Below the pieces are notes generated by a model, which saw only the letters and a list, made by a program, of their open reading frames with translations, was not told the origin of the DNA and made no database searches. Made by a program: the position numbers and the translations under genes. A DNA stretch of 64,000 bases from Psococerastis gibbosa (taxonomy: Eukaryota > Arthropoda > Insecta > Psocodea > Psocidae): NCBI GenBank assembly GCA_963971405.1, contig OZ020489.1, positions 15,960,290 to 16,024,289 of the forward strand, written 5' to 3'. How positions within the stretch are numbered: the stretch's first letter is position 1; each line of letters opens with the position of its first letter. Positions 47,016 through 56,762 of this stretch are shown here, one piece after another.

Positions 47016-47913
47016 TAACTTTGACCATCCCTGTCATTGGGACTCTGTCTCTGTGTTCCAGTCGCTAGGGACAGGATTTTGGGCTGAGCTGCATTAAGTA
47101 CCGTAAACTTTTAATTTGGGTGATCGTCGCAAGGTTTATTTATGCTTAGCTCTCTTTTGTATGTGGGTGTAATTGTAATAATTCTTTACGTGAAAAGAGA
47201 GGCAGTTATAGGATAAATATCTTGTCTCTACAATCAATACCATGTGGCATGGTCACTTTGAGACGAAAACCAGGCATTTTTCTCTTAGTAAGTTTATGTC
47301 ATCTTAAATTAAGTTATGAAATTTAGACTATAGTCACCGGTCACATTAATAGTAGGCCTGTAAACATAGGCATCACCTACCGGTACCTATAGCCTATGTA
47401 GCACGATTTATAAATAGGTACCGGTAGTCATCAATTTTTACTTTCTTTTTCAATTAAATCACTTAAACGTTCTTAATTAGCTCGAAATGTAACATTGCAT
47501 AGGTAGATTGGTCGCGTTTATTGTCAATAGCTTACCCGGTCTATCTAGCCTAGTGGCCTATCAAAGTCTCCTTTTCAGGTTTTCTATGGCCATGTAAGTT
47601 ATCAATTTGATGATTGACCTCTAAGGAAAGACATTATCAGTGTTGCTGCTATAAATATGCCAACTATTTCACTTGGTGCAGACAGTTGAAAGTAATGTGA
47701 TCAGCGGCGGTGTTAAATCATGCATTATTTGGTAAGTGCTACATATTAGGCCTACAGTAAACCAGTGATGTATATGTATAATATTTTCAAGAGGGGTACC
47801 AGATCGAATCTAGCTATCAACTTCTTCGTGTCTAAATTTATTAGATTTAAAAAAAAACTATGTAGCCTATTACTTATTCCTCTTCTAATGCCTCTACTAT
47901 CGAAGTCTGATGA
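47016..47913. other. Gene-free stretch
   Basis: AT-rich with many TAGGCCTA-like words. No gene or shared repeat is recognised. An upstream exon of the gene at 48798 could lie here, but I could not place one. Confidence 0.35.
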
Positions 47914-48181
47914 GGCGGCAATTCCACCGGCGAATTTACTTCATTTGTGATTTGAGAGTTTTTGTTTGTTTTGTTTTAAGGAGACTATTATGTAGATACT
48001 TAACTTATCTATTATAAATTAAGTTATATTATGGTAGCCGACATCATTAATAAGTCTCAACCATATTATAGCTTAATTTATAATAGATAAGTTAAGCATC
48101 TATATAACAGTCTCCTTAAAACAAAACAAACAAAAAATCTCAAATCACAAATGAAGTAAATTCGCCGGTGGAATTGCCGCC
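47914..48181. mobile_element. MITE, group H4, complete
   Basis: GGCGGCAATTCCACCGGCGA and its inverse, with a central palindrome on TAGATACTTAACTTATCTAT. Cleaner than the 11906 copy. Confidence 0.85.
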
Positions 48182-48797
48182 CTCATCATGGCAATTGTAG
48201 TCATGATGACTTTACTAGGGGATTGTAATGCAGTGGTTTCCCTTTGCCCTCTGCATTCTTAAGTCGTTGACTCTTTAAGAGGACAGGCTTCGTAGAAAAT
48301 GAGCACCCCAGAATTGGTTGTTTTTATTGATTTTTTATTTTTTTATTTAATTAACAAAGCAAGTACTTTTTGATACCTTAGTTCTTTCATAAATACCAGA
48401 CAGGACTAAAATTTCGCGTATTCTGGGATTTTTTGGAAGAACTACAAAACCGAAAATTAAAAATACACGATTATATATTATATGATGCACGAAGTAGTCT
48501 TCTACAACTTAGATGAGCCAAATTTTTATAATAACTTGCCGAGTTAATGAAATTAAAAGTATTTAATTTTGGGGTGCCAATTTTCTACGCAATTATCCTC
48601 TTAATTAATAATTATTATATTTTATTTTGAAAACTTATAAATAATGCCTGTTGCTACTAATCCATCAATAGGTTTTCTATGAAGCCTATATAACTTGAAG
48701 TACACGGTGGTTGGCGCCAGTTGAAAATGGCTAACTTGAAAAACAATTGGGTTTCTCTATAGCCCATAATTTTACTAAGGTACGTTTTTTCCTTTAG

Positions 48798-51700
48798 AAA
48801 TGTCCCATCAGTAACACCATCCTAGCATGGACACTAATGATGCTGTTGGAATCTAGCAGTTCTCACTGCGATACGAAGCACATTCGGCTTACATACCTTC
48901 TCGCCTGCTCTGCTAAGAAAAAACGAGGAGGCGTAAACTTTTATAACGAAATAGAAAAGGGACGGAAGATATCCCGACGATTTTCAGCGGGTAACTCCTT
49001 CCTCAATGCATTAACTGGCGTTACTGAAGGTAAAATAATATATTTGAAATGCTCCAATGCCATATTGAGAACCTAGTTAACTTACTATACTCTACCTACC
49101 TATAAGGACCACTCCGATTAATTAAATCCGATGGACAAATTTGGGATGCCATGCAAATCTATATTTCTAATAATATATTTTTAATTTCTAGACGTGCGCT
49201 ATTGATCGCAATATTGAAATCTGAGTTAGGGGATGCGTGAAAACAGAGATTTCAAAATGGTTGAAATGAATGAATAATTAATTCCTCGTTCCTATAAATG
49301 ATATGAAAATAGTCGAATGAAAAATGCATTCAAATTACAAGCTTTTGCAATAAATTAACATTTTCTGACTGATATAAATTTATTTATATTATATTATATT
49401 ATATTGAATTATTCATTATTCTTTGCGGCTGTACAATACAATACAATGCAATATATATTTCCTTTAAATTAAACAATACATGTAAAGTATAAGATAAAAT
49501 CGTCAGAGTATCGTCAAAATCAGGTAGTTCTGTCATTGTCATTGTGCTAGTGCCTCAGTGACAGTGTAGAAAGCTTTCTATAAGAGATGGTTTCTAAGCA
49601 ATTTAGGGAAGTTAGAAGCATTTCTCGCCGTTCTCAGTTCAATCGGGAGTTTTTTAAGGTAGGCGAAACCTTGTAGTATAGGATCCTGTCGCTCACACTT
49701 GGCTGTGCGTGGCGCTGGCCTTACAAGGTCTCCCCGTTGCCTCGTGTTGTAGGTGTGAGTGTCCCCGTTTTGTTTAAATGTCTCCCACACCTCAGGCTTT
49801 AAGATATGTAAGATGCAGCTAAATATGTACAGACTTGGGGCTGTCATGATTTTTAATGATTTGAAGTGAGAGCGACAACTGTCCCGAGGTCCTAGTTTTA
49901 GCATGTATCGCACTCCTCTCTTTTGAAACCTGAGTACAGCGTCCATGTTCCCTACGGAGGTCCCTCCCCAGGCCAATATGACGTAGTTTATATAGTTTAT
50001 AGTTATTTTATATAACAAGTGAGTGGTAGGCCTGGAGAGTTACCATCGGAGGGCACACAGAGCTAAGGCGCCTGACGAAGAGGCCACTATATATATTTTT
50101 TTTAATAGCTCAGCCCCGTGTTTATTCCAGTTTAAGTCCTTGTTAACTTGCATTCCTAAGAATCTGACGCTGTGAAATAAGAAGTTTCGTTTACAAACTA
50201 TTTTCAAGTCTGTCTCTTAAGGCATCATTGTAATTTTTTATATATTGCTGACTAGCAACGAGCAGTATTGCCTGCTTCATGTAGGTCGCTAGTGAGTCAA
50301 CAAACATGCACTAGACTACTATTAAGTAGGGTAGTGCTTGAGGATAACACGTACAATAATTGTCATATTTAGACTTACCTGTACTGTATTTAAAAGGATC
50401 CGTTCGAAATCGAAATTGATTGGTTTGTAAATAGGCGCAACTGCATAGCTCTCCACCAGCATGTAAGTACATTGTATGGTATAAGCCCCCCCCCCCCCCC
50501 CCCCCCGTGCTCTGCTATATACAGGATTGTCTGTTGCCGGTTGAATACTGGAATGGGGCTTCAATGTGTCTATTAAATTATCTAGTTCCCTGAAGTTCCC
50601 TGAATGGAGAACCAGTAGAATCCGGGCTGATGGGCTGTGGTCGAATTGAAAGTGAACTTCCAAACGTTTCGTCAACATCTGCGGTCGACATCTTCAGTGG
50701 CGCTGCGTAGACTTCGAAGGTTGTACCTCGGTGGCTCCGTAGCGAGTGAGTGAGAGGAGCCACCGAGGTACAACCTTCGAAGCCTACGCAGCGCCACTGA
50801 AGATGTCGACCGCAGATGTTGACGAAACGTTTGGAAGTTCACTTTCGATTCGACCACGGCCCATCAGCCCGGATTCTACTGGTTCTTCATTTGACTCCGG
50901 CCGTGAAAGCTTTTGCAGTTACATATCTAGTTCCCTATTACCTCATTTACAATAATTTTAAAGTGACAGACAATTTCAATGTTTTGTCAATGACTTACTG
51001 TAGATGTGTTTTAGGGTTTGATGAAGCCGACAATGACGAGTTAATGTTTCACGAGGACACACTGAAAGAAGCAAGGGAATCTTTGAAAATGGGAGACGGT
51101 GGTGTGGCGCTAGGAGGTAATGAAATGATAAGATTTAAAGAAAATACCAATAGGCCGACAACAATAGGCTTACAATTCTAGTATTTAGCCTACTTATTGG
51201 TCCTACCATACATACAATTTCCTTTCATTTGTACTGACTGGTTTGAATGTCGGATGGCAACGGTCATTTGACCAATTACAGCCGAACCATTTAAAATTCC
51301 AAATGAGTCCTCACTGTAAGTTAAGAGTAAACGGATGTGGAACGAAATTGGACAAAATACGATAAGTCAATATGCATATCATTGTACATAATAAAAAATT
51401 ACAGCATTTAAAGTTAATTAAATATTTACACTTCAAATAACAAAATATAGGCCTATTGTAATTATTTGGATTTTATTGTGGAATTGAGGTTTATATTATA
51501 TATTTATATTTTATATTTATGTAGTAGGCAACAGCCCACCTGCAATAAAGTTGTTTTGTAAACTTTTTAACATTTTCTCTATCGTTGCCATTAAAAAAAA
51601 AAAATATTTTTTCCGACAAATCGCCTTTTACATTCTTGCTGCTCAACTAGGCTACAATATATTAAGCACCGACAGTATGCTATGTAAGTATGAGTCTAAG

Positions 51701-51877
51701 TTTTCCGATGACTTAATGTTTGCAGGGATGATGAAAGAAGACTCTTTGTACATTCTAAGTGACCTACTAGACGACGATGTTGTTAACAATGTTATTAGTC
51801 GGAGGGAGATATCGGAATTGATCGACAAATGCTGCAAGTTTACGTGCTCTGCTATAGATTTCATTAAGGCGTGTTAA
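48798..51877 (+). CDS. Insulin-superfamily peptide, gonadulin/Ilp8-like candidate (5' exon missing)
   Basis: Exons 48798-49029, 51015-51116 and 51726-51877 (stop 51875-51877). Both introns are phase 1 and GT-AG, giving 161 visible residues. The first exon opens with a hydrophobic signal-peptide-like stretch (ISNTILAWTLMMLL), then a B-chain-like HCDTKHIRLTYLLACS followed by a KKKR cleavage site. A further ISRR site occurs. The last exon has SRR, then ELIDKCCKFTCSAIDFIKAC at the very C-terminus, which is a canonical A chain, CC-x3-C-x8-C. The B-chain cysteines are 12 residues apart instead of the usual 11. Insulin-family prohormones are secreted and cleaved at dibasic sites. The missing GIV(E/D)xCC form and the A chain at the extreme end argue for gonadulin over arthropod IGF. 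The initiating ATG must be in an upstream exon, or be 48837. It is adjacent to, and convergent with, the Ilp7 gene. Family 0.8, subtype about 0.5. Confidence 0.72.
49439..50095 (-). mobile_element. LINE fragment, second copy of the 21.5-kb family
   Basis: RT C-terminal frame at 50018-49578 (WGGTSVGNMDAVLRFQKRGV, LKLGPRDSCRSHF, HTYNTRQRGDLV, LPIELRTARNASNFPK) followed by the 3' end down to 49439. Intact at the site where the other copy holds a small inverted-repeat element. In intron 1 of the insulin-like gene, antisense. Confidence 0.85.
50610..50888. repeat. Near-perfect palindrome, family F
   Basis: Two arms of about 135 bp (50610-50745 and 50753-50888) around a 7-bp spacer. The arms contain CATCTGCGGTCGACATCTTC and TACAACCTTCGAAG. 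Diverged single-arm relatives lie at 190-415 and 61235-61385. Not coding. Confidence 0.85.
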
Positions 51878-52040
51878 ATATACTGTATTTATTCCTTATT
51901 ATGAAAGTATTTATCAATCCCCCACTCAAGCACTGTCTATTATTCGTAGTTCCATAGGCTAATAACAGTATACAGTAGCGTGCACATAACAATTTTTTAG
52001 AAGGCAGAGGCCAGAAGACTGCCCCTAGCAATTAACTTCT
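51878..52040. other. 3' flank of the insulin-like gene
   Basis: Short AT-rich interval. No AATAAA is seen directly after the stop. Confidence 0.3.
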
Positions 52041-52497
52041 TATGACGCATATTCCATATAGGTACGTCAATATCCAATAGTAAATGTGGTATTGACGGAC
52101 ATTTCAATTTTACTCTATGCCATTGTTAAAATTGATCAATGATCATAGAGTAAAATCACGCGCTGCAAACAATAACAAAGTTAAGTACAAACATTTTAAT
52201 AGATTGTTTATAAAACAGTTTTCATCCATTAACCAGATCGGTGAAGGTCGATCTTACTTCCGATCTCCTACTATTATTAGGTTTTATTAAAAATAATAAG
52301 TGTACGAAGAAAACAAACAAAAAAAATTTAAAAAAACAAATGCAAACAAATTTCAAAAATTTGGCGCATACGTGTCAATAGAAGAAAAGTGATCAATAGT
52401 TGAAAAAACATGTGGAATGTAGTGTAAAAATGAAAAATTGAAATTTCCGTCAATACCATATTTACTATTGACTATTGACGTATATGGAATAAGCGCC
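52041..52497. mobile_element. MITE, group H3, long form with a transposase-region remnant
   Basis: Ends ACGCATATTCCATATAGG and TATATGGAATAAGCGCC. The interior at about 52212-52262 matches 19199-19246 (ATCGGTGAAGGTCGATCTTA), the presumed N-terminal part of the Harbinger transposase. It is therefore an internally deleted copy. Confidence 0.7.
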
Positions 52498-53586
52498 TAA
52501 TGCGAGCCGACGACCGGGACGAGTCGTCTCGGCTCTGTTAATGCTACTCCTAGCCTTAGACCGGATTACTGTCATAAATTATACATTTTCTTATTAAAAA
52601 AAGGCGACTCCTTTTTCCTTTTCTCGGATTCTCCAACTCCTAACTTTCGTCTCCTCGTGCAGTTCTCTATACCCACAGGACCGAGCCGGCATCATAAAAA
52701 CCCCATCCGCAACAAACATTAAAATATATATACATAACTCATAACATCATCCTGGCAAGAAGGTCCGGGCCGGTCGACGTATGTTACCTTAGGTTTTTAT
52801 ATGTAGAGCCTATACAAATAAAAACTTCCTTGGGAACTCATTTGGATTAACTAGATGTCGTCTTATAAATAAATATAATTTTTGTTTATTCTTTAAACCC
52901 CTAATTTCTGGCATAATTGAATGTGTTTAATTATTTAATTTTGCATTTTACATTACAGGGTAACATGAGTTCAGATAGATCCCCCCCCCCCCGAAAAATT
53001 TCAGGCTACGGCCTTGCTGCGGGTTAATTGCAATTGCAATTCCGCCAATTTCGCTTTAAATAATCGATTTGACGATTTCATTTCCTTTAATTTTTAATTT
53101 TCATAATAAATTATAACCATAAGATTTGTTCTAAATAAGTGCAACGTAAAATAGTGAATTTATTTATCAAAATACACTAAAATATGAGGTGGTTATTCCT
53201 AAAATTATTGGTATGGCCCGGGCCATACCAAGCCTTATAGAACCGGCGCCCATGCCGGGTACCGCTCACTGTTGACCCGAACATCTATTAGATCTGGTAA
53301 ATTATGCATTGCAACAATTAACTCACATTAGTTAATTGTGGCTTACTTTTTCTCCCCCCCCCCCCATATAGCCTACGCCACTGACCGTATAGAGTAGTCA
53401 ATTCCAATTGAGTATAATATGGTATATTGTGCATTAAATTCACTTAATTAGAGAAACAGCCTCCACAGTATATATCCGATAAAGAAAATCAAGGAAAACT
53501 GGACAATAGAATTGAAAATTCAATAAATTCAAATATGGCAATAAGCCACTCACAGACTTAGTTTAGAATGGTTTATACTGTTGTGA
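52498..53586. other. Gene-free stretch
   Basis: AT-rich, with short poly-C runs at 52980 and 53356 and similar flanking text (CTCCCCCCC...TAGCCTACG) to about 57000-57180. No gene recognised. Confidence 0.35.
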
Positions 53587-53981
53587 GGCGCGGTTTCCAC
53601 CGACCGGCTAGGGCTAAATACAAATACGGTGACGTGGTAACAGACATTCAAGACTTAGGCGGGATTTCCACCGCCCTCGCATTGCAGAATGCAAATGACA
53701 TTGACGGAAATGTTTGTTTTTCATTTTATTGAAATCAATTAAAATGTTTGTAATTAACATATCCCATGACGCCATTTTTTAATTTTAGTTTGTTTGTTTG
53801 TGATTTTACTCTATGATCATTGATCAATTTCAACTATGGAATAGAGTAAAACAAACATTTCCGTCAATGTCATTTGCATTCTGCAATGCGAGGTCGGTGG
53901 AAACCCCACCTAAGTCTTGAATGTCTGCTACCACGTCACCGTATTTGTATTTAGCCCTAGCCAGTCGGTGGAAACCCCGCC
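53587..53981. mobile_element. MITE, group H1, best-preserved full copy
   Basis: GGCGCGGTTTCCACCGACCG and its inverse, TGA/TTA flanks. Both halves show outer termini and nested inner termini (GGCGGGATTTCCACCG). On minus, from 53773, it reads M-A-S-W-D-M-L-I-T-N-I-L-I-D-F, matching the MADF protein start. Confidence 0.85.
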
Positions 53982-54254
53982 TTAACATAAGTAGTATATA
54001 TACTTGTTGACTAGCATCATGTACCTAGGGAACTAAGAGATAACTTTGCAGGTGGAACAACAGATAGCGTAACACCTGTAAGGTATAGAGCGTGGGTTCA
54101 AGTCCAACTCTGTCCATTTTTTTCATGGTTTAGGCTGTAGAGTAGACTGTACCTTCCTTACACAACCTATCATGTACAAGCCTATCCGTCAAACTAATGA
54201 ATCCGTAGACCTTATTTTGATAATAAAATTGAAGACAAAAATAGATTGAATAAT

Positions 54255-56762
54255 TTATTTTTGGGGTGGAAAAGTTTGTATCCTGTGATTGTAGGGGCAA
54301 TACTCGGCGTACTCTTCCCAGGTGCATCCGCCCCCGCTGCAGCACTCGTCAGTAATACTGCCTGTAGAAGGTCGCCGGGAACGAAGAAAGGTCCGAGCAT
54401 TTTTCTTGGATATTAAATGCATTTTTTGCCAATCTAATCCTATAAAAATAAATCTATTGGTTTATACTTCGGTGCCAAGGTGGTAGTGAGCATGTACTTG
54501 TGCGAGTATCTGCACACCTTGCGGTCGGAGACGTGTCACAACTCGACACAAGTACCTATTAGGTGACTTAGTGAGGCGATTGAAAAGGTTAATTGGATAC
54601 ATTCATTAAATTGTTGGTACGCGATTTAACTTTTTTTTAAATAAAAAATAAAATAAAAATACATGAAAATTAATTTTGATCGAAAAAAAATTTGATTTTA
54701 TACCTAACAAAGGTTATTATTCAACCCAGCCTCGAACTCTAGTAGGGTCTTAGGGGAAGACGCGCTCCTACGCTTAGGAATGAGCTGTCCTATGCTGTGC
54801 TACCGGGCCGTTTTCGCGCCAAATATCCTTACCCCAGTTGTACAAGTATCTCCTGTAGGAAATGTCTGAGAAAAATTTCCATGCTGCTCCTCTTCTAAAA
54901 GGTTCCTAGATACGTGCCTGTATTAATGCAAATGTTCCCTATTTCAGTACATATAGATAGTACGTATCTAAAGAGCAATAAAATTAGGCCTATAAATACA
55001 TTGACGTAATGAGATAAATTGCCTTGTAATATTTTCATGCAGATCCGATAACGTTATGCTTTTACGAGAACTTCGAGTATTTGGTATAGGCCTAGTGTAG
55101 AAAGCTTAAATCGTATATCTGACGTCATTTGCTTAGGATAATCGAGAAGACTGGGCTTAAGTGGCACTAACAACGTAATTAGACATCCTCTCATCGGGTG
55201 ACCGCTAAGGTGCCACACTTGCCTATTCCTCTTGTTGATCCTAACCAAATAACGTCAGATCCGAGCTAAACATGTTCCACTCAGTGGCGGAACGTGAATG
55301 TGAGGCGTGCAATGCCGCATTACACTCAACAAATCTTTAGAATGGATTAAGAGTTTCGTTGATATCTATAGGAAGCCGCGAGCAAAAAAGATTGTATGAG
55401 AATGATTTTATCAACGCAGTCTAAGAAAATTAAGAATCTCGTCACGTTAGAATTCGAATGTTTTCTTTTTATTGTTATCAATTTTTTACTTTGTATGAAG
55501 ATAGAACATGCGCTATATAAAATGATGCGTGTTTTTTTTTAAGCTTAAATAACTATTTTCAAGCATTACACTCGCAATTATCCCACGCTCCGCCACTGGA
55601 CTTCCACTATAAGTCTATACCATCCCAGTGGGTTTTGCCCACAAACTATAGGTTTTTCTCACCATAGTCAATCCTCTTTCTCCTCGAAACTTTGTAAATG
55701 TCCTTTTCACAAGCCCAATCCAAATGTTTGGCAAGACTTTCACGACAGCGAACATGACTCTCCTGGTGCCATACGGAGGCCCAGTCTTGATCCGACCTAT
55801 TAAAAAATAAACCAAAAAAACAATCGATTAGTATTGATATTTTATTGGGAGGAAATGTACCCACACGCACCTAATAAAAATAAAAATCACAATAAAGAAC
55901 AAACCAGTTGAATTTTCTACAATATAACAGTCACCGGCTGGAATTTGGGGTTTCCTGTACCTATCTTACACAATGACTTCTAAAATTTAATTTCAAAATA
56001 AAAATGTATTTAGCAATCAATTCCACAGCTGTTTCGATGATATTGGTGTTATCACTGCTGTTGCTGATTATACTTTAAATTTCAAATTAAATTTTATAAT
56101 TTTTCGCTTCCGCTAGACTAGACTAGAAACCCTCACTTTGGTTACAATACCTTCTCTGCTTCTGAATACATGAAAGTGTGCTGACCCTCCACCTTCAGGT
56201 AGGCTAGGTAGATACTGATTTAAATGTAAGTTATTTATACATAAATGCATCCAATTACTTAAAGCAGTAAAAATATGACATCAACATTCCTACTATTATT
56301 ATTATAGTGAGCTTTCGACTACCTATTGAGACGGTGACCAATGATTGACTTTCGGAAAATTTCTTCATAATGTTTTATTTCATCGCCCCTGAGCCTAAAT
56401 TATATATACTGTATGTAGGCCTATATATTAAATATTTGTAATGTATATACTGTATGTATACATATGTAGGCCCTATGTACATATGCATGTAATATCCATA
56501 TTAGGAAACTCTGTGGATTCCGACTGATGCTCCCCCATGGTTTATTCACAATGTATGGTTGAATAATGCAGGATTCCACTTTCCGTAAGTTTTCTACCAA
56601 ATGAGTGATACTTACAAGACAATGTAAGAATTATAAATTAATATACAGTACCTACCTTGCCCGGAAAAGCCTCTCTTGTCGTTGTTCTTGTTCAGTTAGT
56701 GAAGCGAGGATTGAATCCTGCACGAGGAGATACAGAGCAACTGATATTTTAGGCAAATTCAT
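54255..56762 (-). CDS. Ilp7: Ilp7 / relaxin-like insulin-family peptide, complete, 3 exons
   Basis: Coding exons on minus: 56762-56656 (signal peptide), 55796-55663 (B chain), 54439-54255 (C-peptide end and A chain). Phases are 2 then 1; the phase-1 intron in the C-peptide is the hallmark of the insulin superfamily. There are 141 residues. Signal stretch LPKISVALYLLVQDSILA. The B domain contains WHQESHVRCRESLAKHLDWA with C53-x11-C65, then CEKDIYK and the RRKR cleavage site (74-77). FLRSRR (98-103) precedes the A chain TDECCSGGGCTWEEYAEYC (cysteines 113, 114, 119, 128; CC-x4-C-x8-C). This combination, especially CTWEEYAEYCP and WACEKDIY, matches Drosophila Ilp7 and arthropod relaxins, which are secreted neurohormones. 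An acceptor at 56781 suggests a 5' non-coding exon. It is convergent with the insulin-like gene at 48798. Confidence 0.95.
54476..54645 (+). repeat. Interspersed repeat family B (SINE-like)
   Basis: GTGCCAAGGTGGTAGTGAGC, GCGGTCGGAGACGTGTCAC and the GGATACATTCATTAAATTGT tail, then A-rich. In Ilp7 intron 2. Confidence 0.6.

Noticed and set aside
55054..55248. 64-codon minus frame as another Ilp7 exon
   Set aside because: It sits in Ilp7 intron 2. Its only acceptor needs phase 2, whereas exon 2 ends in phase 1, and skipping it gives the correct insulin-family structure.
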